DNA of 64,000 bases from JALZUV01 sp964654855 (GCA_964654855.1 CAZZJS010000004.1:124001-188000); one strand, 5' to 3'. Shown: positions 34,381 to 43,716, counted from the stretch's first letter. Translations and numbers: made by a program. Notes: generated by a model from the letters alone, not told the origin.

Positions 34381-36138
34381 ATGAAGAATTTACTCAAGCC
34401 TATGTTTATCATGGCAATTTTCGCAATGGCTCTTGGTTCTTGCTCTGATGAGCTAGGACTAGAACTAGAGCAAGACCTTGAACAACAAGAAACTCTAGAT
34501 AACCTTGAAGCACCAGATGGTGATGGCGAGCTAGTCTTGGTTTCACTTGAAGAAAACGAGTCGAATTTAGCCCCAGATGGTGAAATACTCGTTGAATCAA
34601 GAGGGTCAGACCCTTGGTTTGTTGATCTCGGATTTTTAAATGTTGTCAATTACGCTCAGGGCACTCCGGGCAATGTTAATTTCTTTTGGGAGTGCTGCCT
34701 CGAACGAGGTAATTGGGGAGATGGAAAACGTTATTACGTTCAAACCTCCACCGGTACATCCAGACCTGGGTTTTTCTACGTCGATTTGACAATCGATGGG
34801 GATGCTATCGATGAATTTGGCTTTACAGCCATGTTTAGAGGTGGAGGGTTTATTGACCTCCCATTTGATGAAAACCTTCCACTTGTGGAGGTTTTTGTAG
34901 ATGGAATGCATGTCGGGAACACCCGGCTTGATTTGTCAGAGTGGGGAACTACAGCGTTAGTTTTAACTTCGGTTGAAACTATGCCAGGCTTGAACTTGGA
35001 TGCTGAATACTGCTATGCAGCTCAGCAATTCGGACATGTGGAGCCAGCAAATGTTTTTGAAACCATTTGTCTAACCCTAAAAACTACTAACGGCATTTTT
35101 GCTGTTAACATGGTAGAAGAAGGGTTGGAGGACGCAACAACAGGGAACTTAATACTTCCTATCGTTGAGGCATCTTTAACAGATGAAAGTACCGAGTTGG
35201 TGCAAATTCAGCTATTGGAAAGCTTGAGTGGCAACGATCCATTCACCTTGTGGACTGTCCCAGATTACGCTGTCCATGGACCGGGTTCTATTGGTTGTCC
35301 AATTTCGCTTCAACCGCGAGATTGTGATGACGACCCAGTCGTTAACTGTGATCCTTTACCGGATTGCACAGACACTGGTGTCAGAAACATTATCAACGAT
35401 AGCCCTTCAGGGACGTTGGTTGATATATTTGATGACGTCATGCGCAGAAATGCAGATGATCGTATTGTAACCATTACCAACAGCGGGATTTCCGTCGATG
35501 GAACCAGCCGAAACACGCTGGCACGAATGACGGCTAATTCCAACACCTTCGCTGAAAGCGTTGGAACCATTAGAAGAAGCGGTAGCCTTTCAGGCAACCG
35601 AGTTATCTTCAATGGTGGCAACACTTTTAGTATCCTTTTCGAAGGAGGAGGCGAGCTAGTAGTTGGGCCAGGTCAACACCCATACACAGCGTTTACTCCA
35701 CTAGGAGTTTACAGCCTGATGTTGGACAGAGACAACCTCTCTAACAATGGAGAGTTGGTCTTTGAACGACTCATCGATCAAGTCATCCCTGTAGTAGTTA
35801 CAGGAACGACTAATGTGCTCGGAGAGATTCGAGTGCCGCATGAAACGCTACAAGTGCTTGAAGCACAAGGAGCTAACGTTTTCGTCAACTTTGTTGACGA
35901 TGCTGATGGCAAGGTCATTCGAGTCTACCAAGACTCAGATGGATGTCGCCATTTTATCGCGGGAGCGGCAGAATGGAATGGGTTAAAACCTGGGATAGAC
36001 CTCGCAGTTGATAACATCGTCTTTTTTAGCGATGCAGTCGATTGCAGGATCGTATCTAGGGTTGGTTTCCCAGTCAGCAATATATTAGCTGACGACGGAA
36101 AGCACTATTACGCACCTATTGAGTCTTTAGACCTTTAG
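34381..36138 (+). CDS. Orphan secreted lipoprotein of Bacteroidota style, function unknown
   Basis: This 585-residue protein has the signal MKNLLKPMFIMAIFAMALG followed by SC and an acidic run SDELGLELEQD, with the lipobox Cys at residue 21. This form resembles the lipoprotein export signals of flavobacteria. Two large regions (about 70-300 and 330-585) are Gly/Val/Thr-rich and beta-like. They are separated by a Cys/Asp/Pro-rich linker near residues 306-327 (GCPISLQPRDCDDD). No Shine-Dalgarno sequence is seen. The gene sits alone between convergent-ended alphaproteobacterial genes. I do not recognise a domain. Likely acquired from another phylum; a mis-joined assembly is the alternative. Confidence 0.6.
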   Translation: MKNLLKPMFIMAIFAMALGSCSDELGLELEQDLEQQETLDNLEAPDGDGELVLVSLEENESNLAPDGEILVESRGSDPWFVDLGFLNVVNYAQGTPGNVNFFWECCLERGNWGDGKRYYVQTSTGTSRPGFFYVDLTIDGDAIDEFGFTAMFRGGGFIDLPFDENLPLVEVFVDGMHVGNTRLDLSEWGTTALVLTSVETMPGLNLDAEYCYAAQQFGHVEPANVFETICLTLKTTNGIFAVNMVEEGLEDATTGNLILPIVEASLTDESTELVQIQLLESLSGNDPFTLWTVPDYAVHGPGSIGCPISLQPRDCDDDPVVNCDPLPDCTDTGVRNIINDSPSGTLVDIFDDVMRRNADDRIVTITNSGISVDGTSRNTLARMTANSNTFAESVGTIRRSGSLSGNRVIFNGGNTFSILFEGGGELVVGPGQHPYTAFTPLGVYSLMLDRDNLSNNGELVFERLIDQVIPVVVTGTTNVLGEIRVPHETLQVLEAQGANVFVNFVDDADGKVIRVYQDSDGCRHFIAGAAEWNGLKPGIDLAVDNIVFFSDAVDCRIVSRVGFPVSNILADDGKHYYAPIESLDL

Positions 36139-36154
36139 GTTGTTAAGCATTACC

Positions 36155-36192
36155 GAGCTAACAGGATGTTAGCGCCAGCCCCGAAAGGCTGG
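36155..36192 (+). ncRNA. Two tandem perfect hairpins downstream of the orphan gene
   Basis: GCTAACA-GGA-TGTTAGC forms a perfect 7-bp stem and is followed directly by CCAGCC-CCGAAA-GGCTGG, a perfect 6-bp stem. They lie between the stop at 36138 and the terminator at 36203. They could be a 3' UTR structure or a processed small RNA. No RNA family was recognised. Confidence 0.35.
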
Positions 36193-36202
36193 TAAAATAA
36201 AG

Positions 36203-36237
36203 AAAGCTGTTCCCCTGAGGGGGAATGGCTTTTTTTA
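36203..36237 (+). terminator. Rho-independent terminator of the orphan lipoprotein gene
   Basis: GCTGTTCCCC and GGGGAATGGC pair around a TGAG loop, with two wobble pairs, and a run of seven T residues follows. The hairpin lies about 65 nt after the orphan gene's stop. Its clear structure supports the gene being a complete transcription unit. Confidence 0.8.
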
Positions 36238-36346
36238 TTGCCTAGATTTTTATGTTTTGCGTCCTATCGCGATTACTATCGCTCCAGTTACGCGACGCTT
36301 CGCTTGCTGATGGCTCACGCAGCCTACTTGCCGCGCCCTTATCCCT

Positions 36347-37222
36347 CTAAATCTCGACGAATGCTTTGCGATAGCCTTCCAACAACCGAGCCGTATCTAC
36401 CGCCGTGTAATGTTGGGTGGCAGCGAGGCTGGCATGACCAAGTAACTCTTGAATAGATCGTAAATCAGCGCCTTCGGCCAGTAAGTGAGTCGCAAAACTA
36501 TGACGAAATGCATGTGGAGTAGCTGTTTCGGGCAATCCAATTTGCGCACGCAGTTTTTGTAACTGTCGTCTAAAAACAGGCGGATTAAGCGGCTTGCCTA
36601 TTTTCCCCAAAAACAAGGGTGAGTCTTTATCTCCCGCATAAGGAATTTGCATTTCATAGGCCAATAGGGCCTCGCGCACCACAGGCAATAAGGGCACTAA
36701 ACGCTCCTTCTTTCCCTTTCCCTCTACACGCAGCCATTCAGCATCCGACGTAATTTCACCCCTTTTTAATCCAAGCGCCTCACTAATGCGTAAACCACAC
36801 CCATAAAGCAAAGCCAATAAAGCCTCATCACGCAATCCCAACCAAGGCTCAGACTGTAATATCGCTATTTCTTCCATCGCTTTCAGTGATTGAATTGCAC
36901 TGACTGGCTTGGGCAAGGGTTTCGGTTTTTTGGGGCTACGTAGCCTTTGGATTGCCGTATTTTCCACTTTCGACCATTTAAAAAACCCTCGTAAGGCACT
37001 AATCGCCCGAGCATTACTACGTGGTGATTTACCCTCCTGCATTCGTTGCGCCAACCATTGGCGAAGATCCGGAAGGGTCGTTTTACTTAAACTTGCGAGA
37101 GTAGGGGGCTCTCCCAGAAAACCAGAAAAATGCAGGAGGTCATTGCTATAAGCAGTCACCGTATGTTCGGAATAACCCCGTTGCGTGGTGAGATAATCAA
37201 GATAATCCTGAATGAGCGACAT
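36347..37222 (-). CDS. xerC: Tyrosine recombinase XerC
   Basis: XerC and XerD resolve chromosome dimers at dif. The 291-residue protein has the N-terminal SAM-like core-binding domain (YLDYLTTQRGYSEHTVTAY) and the catalytic domain with R in GCGLRISEALGL. The H-x-x-R motif is HAFRHSFATHLL, the His is in LLGHASLAATQ, and the nucleophile Tyr is in HYTAVD. It is followed by the DUF484 gene upstream on the same strand with only 2 nt between them, the usual dapF/DUF484/xerC-type linkage. Confidence 0.93.
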   Translation of the reverse strand: MSLIQDYLDYLTTQRGYSEHTVTAYSNDLLHFSGFLGEPPTLASLSKTTLPDLRQWLAQRMQEGKSPRSNARAISALRGFFKWSKVENTAIQRLRSPKKPKPLPKPVSAIQSLKAMEEIAILQSEPWLGLRDEALLALLYGCGLRISEALGLKRGEITSDAEWLRVEGKGKKERLVPLLPVVREALLAYEMQIPYAGDKDSPLFLGKIGKPLNPPVFRRQLQKLRAQIGLPETATPHAFRHSFATHLLAEGADLRSIQELLGHASLAATQHYTAVDTARLLEGYRKAFVEI

Positions 37223-37224
37223 GG

Positions 37225-37980
37225 CTAGAACTCATCCAATCCCTCACGGCGTAATAAAGGTTCCAAGCGTAATGCAACAACTTTGGCGAGGAACTTTAAT
37301 AACTCATCCGATTGCTGTGGGTGGAAACGGCCTGCATAACGCACCCCAAAACCCAATACGCCTTGACGCTTATTATGCGGCAAATCCATCCGTAAAAGAA
37401 TACAAGAGCGAATCAACCCTTCGCACGCTTCAAACACAGTTTTTGTACCTTCGGGAAAGCCTTCACGCGTATCTAATATGGCGAAACTATTTTGACCCTG
37501 TCCAATCGCAGCATCAACACCACCGGGCATGAGTACACCAATACCGCTATAGCTAGCCTCGCTAAATTGAGTTTCATATTGATCGGCAAGGGGTGTTTCT
37601 ACCGCTAAACGTACCGCATCCACATCGAAAATCGATGTGAGCTCTTCCGTCACTTTTTGTAGAAGCTGTTCCAGCGATTCTGCTTTGACCAAGGCCAACA
37701 CCGCCTGATTCACCTGAGCTTGCGTGCTAATATTATCGCGCGTTACCCCTATTAGTTCTTCTAGATCGTCTTTTAACTCACGTTGCCGAGATTGCAGTCG
37801 ATGCAGCATATGCGCCTGAAAATCCTCAACATTCTCTCCTTGCTGAGCTTCTGGCGGAGTAAGGTGCGTCAGAATTTCTGGATTTTCTGCCAAAAAATCA
37901 GGGTGCTCTAATAGCCAAGCACGCACCTCTGCTTCATTAGGAGGAGAGGGAAGGGGCAGTTCAGGTTCTTTCTTACTCAT
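37225..37980 (-). CDS. DUF484 family protein
   Basis: The ATG at 37980 starts a 251-residue protein of the DUF484 family, commonly encoded just before xerC. The N-terminus (EVRAWLLEHPDFLAENPEIL) is the most conserved part. A short coiled coil (RQRELKDDLEELI) and a GAF-like domain follow. The function is unknown. The upstream open frame from 38094 is not supported and overlaps the nhaB start. Confidence 0.88.
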   Translation of the reverse strand: MSKKEPELPLPSPPNEAEVRAWLLEHPDFLAENPEILTHLTPPEAQQGENVEDFQAHMLHRLQSRQRELKDDLEELIGVTRDNISTQAQVNQAVLALVKAESLEQLLQKVTEELTSIFDVDAVRLAVETPLADQYETQFSEASYSGIGVLMPGGVDAAIGQGQNSFAILDTREGFPEGTKTVFEACEGLIRSCILLRMDLPHNKRQGVLGFGVRYAGRFHPQQSDELLKFLAKVVALRLEPLLRREGLDEF

Positions 37981-38088
37981 GGAATAATTGTAGTCTTTCT
38001 GCGCCTTTGCTTCAATCATGTACAATTGTAAGCCTATAAAAACCCGAAAACCATTTACAGCATGCGCCAAAATCGCCATATAAGGTGC

Positions 38089-39687
38089 ATGCAAAATATC
38101 TTTAAGAACTTCCTAGGAAATTCCCCGCAATGGTACAAGCTAACTATTCTTAGCTTTTTAATCATCAATCCTTTAGTGCTTTCGATCCTCGGTATGGAGG
38201 AGGGCGGCTATATTGTCGGCTGGATGCTGGTTGGACAGTTTATCTTTACGCTAGCCATGGCATTAAAATGTTACCCGCTACAGCCCGGCGGCTTACTCGC
38301 CCTTCAAGCAGTTTTTCTAGGATTAAGTTCCCCTTATACTGTTTTTCATGAAATTGAACTGGGTTTAAGCGTGATCTTGCTACTTATTTTCATGGTGGCA
38401 GGCATCTACTTTATGAAAGACCTTTTGCTGCTTATTTTCACAAAAGTGCTCGTAAAAGTGCGAATCAAGCCTGTTTTATCACTTATTTTCTGCTTTTTGG
38501 CCGCAATTCTTTCTGCCTTCTTAGATGCGTTAACCGTGACGGCCGTAATTATCGCTGTCTTTTCTGGCTTCTATTCGGTTTATCACCGAGTCGCATCAAG
38601 CCGTGGAGCAAACGACGCCCATGATCATTCTTGCGATAACAGTGTTCAAGACGACCATCGTGCCGATCTCGAACAATTCCGTGCTTTCTTACGTAGCCTT
38701 ACAATGCATGCCTTGGTCGGTACGGCATTGGGTGGTGTATGTACGCTCGTAGGTGAACCGCAAAACTTACTCATCGCTAATGTGGCTGGTTGGGGCTTTA
38801 TGGAGTTCTTTTATCGCATGTCGCCCGTCACCATGCCTGTATTTGCAGCAGGTCTAATCACTTGTTTCCTCTTAGAGAAATTCAAAATCTTCGGTTACGG
38901 GGCGAAAATCCCTGAGAGCGTCTTGATTATTTTGCGTGACTTCGATGCGGAGCAAGCTTCAAAACGTACCGATCGCGATAGAGCAATTCTTTTCGTACAG
39001 GGTGTCGTGGCGATTTGGCTCGTAATTGCTCTCATGCTTCACTTGGCTGAAGTGGGCTTGATTGGTCTTTCTATCATTGTGCTTCTCACCGCCTTTATGG
39101 GCATTACGGAAGAACATCAGATTGGTAAAGCTTTTGAAGAAGCGCTACCCTTCACCGCCCTTCTCGTTGTGTTTTTTGCTGTTGTGGCCGTTATTAACGA
39201 CCAAAACCTCTTTGGGGGCATCATTGCACAAGTGCTCGCAATGGAAGGTTCAGCACGTATTACCGCTTTCTATGTCGCTAACGGTGTGCTTTCTGCGATT
39301 AGTGATAATGTGTTTGTCGCCACTGTTTATGTAGGTGAAATTAAGAATGCCCTAATAAACGGTACGATTAACCGTGAGACGTTTGATTTATTATCAGTAG
39401 CGATTAACACCGGAACCAACATTCCATCTATCGCAACGCCTAATGGGCAAGCCGCGTTCCTCTTCTTGCTTACCTCAGCCTTAGCGCCGTTAATCCGCTT
39501 ATCTTACGTAAAGATGATGACCATGGCGCTGCCTTATACGATTATCCTTTCTATCGTTGGCTATCTTATGGTAGCAAACCAGTTGGAGCCGAAAACGCAA
39601 GAGCTCTACGATAAAGGGCTCATTCACCATCACAGTGCGGATGAAATCTCTAAAGATGCTTGTGACGCAGATGGAGGGCATCATTAA
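38089..39687 (+). CDS. nhaB: Na+/H+ antiporter NhaB
   Basis: This 532-residue inner-membrane protein exports Na+ in exchange for protons. The start at 38089 has AAGGTG upstream; a further ATG at 38062 lacks it. About twelve hydrophobic segments are visible. The family blocks include FLDALTVTAVIIAVFSGFY, GEPQNLLIANVAGWGF, SDNVFVATVYVGE and NTGTNIPSIATPNGQAAF. Its stop overlaps the start of the carbonic anhydrase gene (TAATG). This links sodium/pH homeostasis to bicarbonate supply. The MotAB pair in this window could also use a sodium gradient. Confidence 0.93.
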   Translation: MQNIFKNFLGNSPQWYKLTILSFLIINPLVLSILGMEEGGYIVGWMLVGQFIFTLAMALKCYPLQPGGLLALQAVFLGLSSPYTVFHEIELGLSVILLLIFMVAGIYFMKDLLLLIFTKVLVKVRIKPVLSLIFCFLAAILSAFLDALTVTAVIIAVFSGFYSVYHRVASSRGANDAHDHSCDNSVQDDHRADLEQFRAFLRSLTMHALVGTALGGVCTLVGEPQNLLIANVAGWGFMEFFYRMSPVTMPVFAAGLITCFLLEKFKIFGYGAKIPESVLIILRDFDAEQASKRTDRDRAILFVQGVVAIWLVIALMLHLAEVGLIGLSIIVLLTAFMGITEEHQIGKAFEEALPFTALLVVFFAVVAVINDQNLFGGIIAQVLAMEGSARITAFYVANGVLSAISDNVFVATVYVGEIKNALINGTINRETFDLLSVAINTGTNIPSIATPNGQAAFLFLLTSALAPLIRLSYVKMMTMALPYTIILSIVGYLMVANQLEPKTQELYDKGLIHHHSADEISKDACDADGGHH

Positions 39688-40283
39688 TGGCTGAAGTGCA
39701 AAAACTGCTAGACGGTTATCGCGAATTCTATAAAGAGGAATCAGCAGATGGCGGAAAGCTTTTTGAGCAATTAAGCCAAGGACAATCACCAAAAACGCTT
39801 ATCATCACTTGTTCTGATTCGCGTGTTAGCCCTGTTACCTTGACGAAGGCTGACCCTGGTGAAGTTTTTATGATTCGTAACGTAGCAAATCTTGTCCCTC
39901 CCTATCAGCCAGATGGTGATAGCTTGCATGGGGTGAGTGCCGCTCTCGAATTTGGCGTTTGTCACTTAGAGGTAAAGCATATTGTCGTCATGGGTCATAG
40001 CGGATGCGGTGGTATTAAAGCATTGCGCGAAGGTATTGCCCCACAAGAAGGCGAAGATTTTAGCTTTATTGACCCTTGGATGCAAATTGCCAAGGACGCA
40101 AAATGCGATGCTCAAAGCGACTGCGAGCAAGATGCGATTAAGCTTTCTTTGAAAAATTTAGAGAGTTTTCCGTGGATTAAATCACGCATTGAAAGTAGTG
40201 CTGTTAAGCTTCACGGTTGGTATTTCCGCATTGAAGACGGAAAGTTGCTAACGCTTGAAGGCGATAATTTCACAGATATTTAA
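39687..40283 (+). CDS. Beta-class carbonic anhydrase
   Basis: The enzyme interconverts CO2 and bicarbonate. It has 198 residues, with zinc ligands in CSDSRVSP (Cys and Asp) and in MGHSGCGGIKAL (His and Cys), plus the ANLVPPY and GVSAALEFGV blocks. It is translationally coupled to nhaB by a one-base overlap, suggesting joint pH control. Complete. Confidence 0.95.
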   Translation: MAEVQKLLDGYREFYKEESADGGKLFEQLSQGQSPKTLIITCSDSRVSPVTLTKADPGEVFMIRNVANLVPPYQPDGDSLHGVSAALEFGVCHLEVKHIVVMGHSGCGGIKALREGIAPQEGEDFSFIDPWMQIAKDAKCDAQSDCEQDAIKLSLKNLESFPWIKSRIESSAVKLHGWYFRIEDGKLLTLEGDNFTDI

Positions 40284-40287
40284 TTCT

Positions 40288-41127
40288 TTACCAGCGAACT
40301 TCCGGTGGCATTGACATAAGAATCGCCTCCGTATTTCCGCCTGTCATAATGCCAAAACGCGTTCCGCGATCATGCAATAGGTTAAATTCCACATAGCGCC
40401 CGCGTTTATAGAGCTGTATCTCACGCTCTTTATCCGTCCATTCTTTGTCACAATGACGGCGTACGAGGGTAGGGTAAGTCTTATTAAAAGTACGTCCTAC
40501 CTCTTGGGTAAAGGCAAAATCCTTCTCCCAATCTTCTTTCAAATAGTCATAGAAAATGCCGCCAATGCCTCGTGGTTCCTCACGATGGGGTAGATAAAAA
40601 TACTCATCACACCATTTTTTATAATCAGAATATTTATCATGATGGCGATCACAACACTCTTTCCAAGCAGCATGAAAATCTGCTGCATCCTGTTCGTTTG
40701 GCAACATAGGCGTTAGATCGGCACCACCTCCAAACCATAGGTTACTTTCACCCGTTAAAATCATACGCGTGTTCATATGTACGGCCGGCACATGAGGATT
40801 CACCATATGTGCTACCAATGAGATACCCGCCGCCCAGAAGCGTGGGTCTTCCGCTCCGCCTGGCATTTCCTTACGAAATTTTTCGGAAAATTCACCATGC
40901 ACCACCGAGATATTCACCCCGACTTTTTCAAAAACCTTACCCCGCATGAGCGACATTTCACCGCCACCTTGCGTTAATGCATCTGGTTCTTTCTGCCAGA
41001 CATTACGATCAAATTGAGCGTCAGAGCCTTTCTCTCTCTCAATTGATTCAAATTCCTGACAAATCTGATCCCGCAACTCGCGAAACCAGCCAGAGGCACG
41101 TTGTTTTTTTGTTTCAATCTCATTCAT
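40288..41127 (-). CDS. hemF: Oxygen-dependent coproporphyrinogen III oxidase
   Basis: HemF decarboxylates coproporphyrinogen III to protoporphyrinogen IX using oxygen. The 279-residue protein has the family segments GGGEMSLMRGKVFEKVGVN, HMNTRMI, LWFGGGADLTP, HREEPRGIGGIFYD and VEFNLLHDRGTRFG. It starts at the ATG at 41127. hemE and hemH lie 13 kb away in the same window. Complete. Confidence 0.96.
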   Translation of the reverse strand: MNEIETKKQRASGWFRELRDQICQEFESIEREKGSDAQFDRNVWQKEPDALTQGGGEMSLMRGKVFEKVGVNISVVHGEFSEKFRKEMPGGAEDPRFWAAGISLVAHMVNPHVPAVHMNTRMILTGESNLWFGGGADLTPMLPNEQDAADFHAAWKECCDRHHDKYSDYKKWCDEYFYLPHREEPRGIGGIFYDYLKEDWEKDFAFTQEVGRTFNKTYPTLVRRHCDKEWTDKEREIQLYKRGRYVEFNLLHDRGTRFGIMTGGNTEAILMSMPPEVRW

Positions 41128-41196
41128 GCTAGCCGTTGTAACTTATACACAGCCAGAGGCAATCTCTTTCCCAAAATGGTGCGATGCACAAAATTC

Positions 41197-41226
41197 TTGA
41201 CTTGTGCAGTGCAACATGCGTAAATA
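41197..41226 (+). promoter_or_regulatory. Possible sigma70-type promoter for the phasin gene
   Basis: TTGACT and TAAATA are spaced 18 nt apart, ending 26 nt before the phasin start, and a strong AGGAGTATAGG ribosome site follows. The match is reasonable but unproven. A DnaA-box-like TTATACACA at 41153 lies just upstream. Confidence 0.4.
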
Positions 41227-41251
41227 ATATAAATATATAGGAGTATAGGAT

Positions 41252-41653
41252 ATGTTTGATCAATTTACGAAAGGCTTTCAGTCTTTTAAAGTACCGCAGT
41301 TCGATACGAGCGCATTCGTTGCTATGCAACAGAAAAATATTGAGAATTTTACTGCCATTTCGCAAGCATTTGGTGAATCAACGCAGGAATTTGCTAAGAA
41401 AACTGCTGAATTTGCACAAGCAAATACGGAAGCAGCAATCAGCGCATCACGTGATGTTTTCACGACAACTGCACCTGACCAAAATGCAGCAAAGCAAAGC
41501 GAGCTCGCTAAAAAGACGCTAGCAACCTGCACTAAACAAGCAAAAGAGCTAACGGAAATGGCAACAAAATCGCAATTTAAAGCATTTGAAGCGATGAATA
41601 AGCATTTCAACGAGACAGTAGAAGAAGCTAAGAACTTCGCAAAAGCGGCTTAG
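41252..41653 (+). CDS. Phasin family protein
   Basis: The 133-residue helical protein resembles phasins, which coat polyhydroxyalkanoate granules and are highly expressed. Evidence is a small size, many Ala, Gln, Glu and Lys, and heptad-like helices with FVAMQQKNIENFTAISQAFG and KATLA-type repeats. A strong ribosome site, a promoter-like pair upstream and a terminator at 41672 support high expression. No PHA synthase gene is in the window. Confidence 0.8.
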   Translation: MFDQFTKGFQSFKVPQFDTSAFVAMQQKNIENFTAISQAFGESTQEFAKKTAEFAQANTEAAISASRDVFTTTAPDQNAAKQSELAKKTLATCTKQAKELTEMATKSQFKAFEAMNKHFNETVEEAKNFAKAA

Positions 41654-41671
41654 TTTTTTCAAAGATTCGAT

Positions 41672-41702
41672 AAAGGGGAGGGCATTTGCTCTCCCCTTTT
41701 TT
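41672..41702 (+). terminator. Terminator after the phasin gene, probably bidirectional
   Basis: AAAGGGGAG and CTCCCCTTT form a perfect 9-bp stem, with inner GC pairs, followed by T residues. The minus strand reads the same stem, so it could also end transcription of the histidine kinase gene that stops at 41709. Confidence 0.85.
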
Positions 41703-41708
41703 ATTAAC

Positions 41709-43034
41709 TTAAAGTGGAAGTGTAATCGTTACTCGCAAACCATCCCCATGAGGCGAGTCATCTAAGCTTACATCTCCACCATGCGCATGGATAATATCAC
41801 GCACGATAGTAAGCCCTAAACCCGCGCCACCGGTTTCTGAATTACGTGACTCTTCTAATCGTTTAAAGGCACGAAACACCGACTCACGGTCTTTCTCAGC
41901 AATGCCAGAGCCATCATCATCAATCATAATGAGGCATTTTTTGCGGCGAAGTTTGACGCTAATCCAACAATGGTCACCATAGCGCAATGCATTATCAATC
42001 AAATTGCGTACTGCCCGAATCATCGCTTGTGTTTTCACCGTGATAGAACGATGCGGCACCTCACCTAAATTTACATCTGATTTGCGCCTCTGATAAGGTT
42101 CCACTGCGCGACTCAGCAATTGGCCGATGGAAATTTTACTCGCTTCCTCGCTTCCCTCACCACTGGCAAAGGCAAGGTAAGATTCCACCATTCTCTGCAT
42201 TTCTTCTACATCATAGCCAAGCTCTTCCAATCCGTCTTTTCCCCCCAGCATTTCCAACTCCAACCTCATACGGGTGAGGGGGGTGCGTAAATCATGGCTA
42301 ATACCGGCCAACATAGCGGTACGGCTTTCCACTTGGCGACGAATACGCCCTCGCATTTCAATAAAAGCACGGGCGGCCTGACGTACTTCTTGCGCGCCCG
42401 ATGGACGGAAACCTTCGACCTCTTGTCCGCGACCAAAACTCTCCGCCGCGGAAGACAGCTGGACAATCGGACGAATTTGATTGCGTAAAAATAAGATCGC
42501 CACCAGTATTAAAATAGAAGCCGCACCCACCATCCACGCAACAAAAATAAGGGTGGTGGAACTGGCAAGTCGTTTCTTTGGCGCTTCAATCCGAAGCATA
42601 GAACCGCGAATCGGTACTAAAATATTCAGTTTTTCTGTTTCTTCTACATAACGCAGGGCAAATGGCCGATTAATTCGTTTTGCTAACTGCTCTTCAAATA
42701 CGGGGAAATGCACTTCCTCTGCCGTTTTGGGGACTGAATCGCGCATGGGTGGCAGCATCGCTACAAGCAAACCATAATTGCGCTCCGCCTGTAGCGCCAA
42801 CCATTTGCGCCGTTCTGCATCACGAGTCGAGAATTCCCAATGCTCTACCAACCACGTTACCTCACCTGCAAGAGACGAGGAGAGCTGGCGCGTCACACTC
42901 GCCCAGTGTTTGTCGTAAAAAATGTAAACAGCAATGAGCTGCACCAATAAAATGGGCAGCACCAAAATCAATAAAGCACGCACAAATAGAGTTTTAGGGG
43001 CTAATCGGCGGAAAAATCGACTAATAGCACGCAT
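41709..43034 (-). CDS. EnvZ-type sensor histidine kinase
   Basis: The 441-residue membrane kinase (ATG at 43034) has two transmembrane helices around a periplasmic domain (about residues 20-155) and a HAMP linker. The HisKA motif is GISHDLRTPLTRMRLELE, with the phosphoacceptor His. The ATPase domain has NLIDNALRYGDH, IDDDGSGI and GGAGLGLTIVRDI. It is the partner of the next gene's regulator; the two start and stop one base apart. Such EnvZ/OmpR pairs commonly sense osmotic or envelope change; the signal here is unknown. A TTG at 43046 is an alternative start. Confidence 0.9.
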   Translation of the reverse strand: MRAISRFFRRLAPKTLFVRALLILVLPILLVQLIAVYIFYDKHWASVTRQLSSSLAGEVTWLVEHWEFSTRDAERRKWLALQAERNYGLLVAMLPPMRDSVPKTAEEVHFPVFEEQLAKRINRPFALRYVEETEKLNILVPIRGSMLRIEAPKKRLASSTTLIFVAWMVGAASILILVAILFLRNQIRPIVQLSSAAESFGRGQEVEGFRPSGAQEVRQAARAFIEMRGRIRRQVESRTAMLAGISHDLRTPLTRMRLELEMLGGKDGLEELGYDVEEMQRMVESYLAFASGEGSEEASKISIGQLLSRAVEPYQRRKSDVNLGEVPHRSITVKTQAMIRAVRNLIDNALRYGDHCWISVKLRRKKCLIMIDDDGSGIAEKDRESVFRAFKRLEESRNSETGGAGLGLTIVRDIIHAHGGDVSLDDSPHGDGLRVTITLPL

Positions 43035-43035
43035 T

Positions 43036-43716
43036 TTATACCCCAACCGCTAATTTATAGCCTTTACCACGTACCGTTTGGATATGGCTCGCACCGCCCA
43101 ATTTTTTACGCAGCCGCCCCATCTGCACATCCACATGGCGTAAATTTTCACTTCCCTCTAAACGTTCTGCCAGAACCTCTCGAGATAAAGGCTCATTTGG
43201 CTTTTCCGCTAGAGCAGTTAGAATCTCTCGTTCAGCTGTCGTCAGTGAAATATTACCTTGGGAATCATGCAAAAGAGTTTGCGCGGTGCGATCAAACTGA
43301 AAATCACCAAAAGTAAGGTTTAAAGTTTCTTCTTGTTTTGATTGAGTGCGTTTGAGGATATTACCTAAACGTAGTAAAAGCTCGCGCGGCTCAAACGGCT
43401 TGGTAAGATAATCTTCTACTCCCGATTCTAATCCAGCAACGCGATCATCAGCCGTATCCATCGCCGTCAGCATCAAAATAGGCATCGTGTTTTCTTCACC
43501 TAATTCATTCGCAAATTCTAGGCCTGTTTGGCCAGGCATCATCACATCAAGTACCATTAAGTCTGGCTTTAGAAGCGAAAGAATCTGGCGTGCTTGTTCG
43601 GTATCTGCCGCTGTGCTGACGACATAGGATTGCTCTTTAAGGTATCGCTCTAACAGTTTTCGTAAACGATCATCGTCATCCACCACTAAAATATGCGCTT
43701 TAGGAAGCCCGCTCAT
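43036..43716 (-). CDS. OmpR-family response regulator
   Basis: The 226-residue protein has a receiver domain with acidic VVDDDDRLRK, the phosphoacceptor Asp in LMVLDVMMPG and Lys in YLTKPFEPRE. A winged-helix OmpR/PhoB DNA-binding domain follows, with LRHVDVQMGRLRKKL and QTVRGKGYKL. It overlaps the smr gene end by 4 nt and is followed at once by its kinase gene. The alphaproteobacterial neighbourhood suggests a PetR/OmpR-like regulator. Confidence 0.93.
   Translation of the reverse strand: MSGLPKAHILVVDDDDRLRKLLERYLKEQSYVVSTAADTEQARQILSLLKPDLMVLDVMMPGQTGLEFANELGEENTMPILMLTAMDTADDRVAGLESGVEDYLTKPFEPRELLLRLGNILKRTQSKQEETLNLTFGDFQFDRTAQTLLHDSQGNISLTTAEREILTALAEKPNEPLSREVLAERLEGSENLRHVDVQMGRLRKKLGGASHIQTVRGKGYKLAVGV

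Noticed and set aside
41153..41161. DnaA-box-like TTATACACA between hemF and the phasin gene
   Set aside because: A single one-mismatch site in a short intergenic region is expected by chance and has no other origin features around it.
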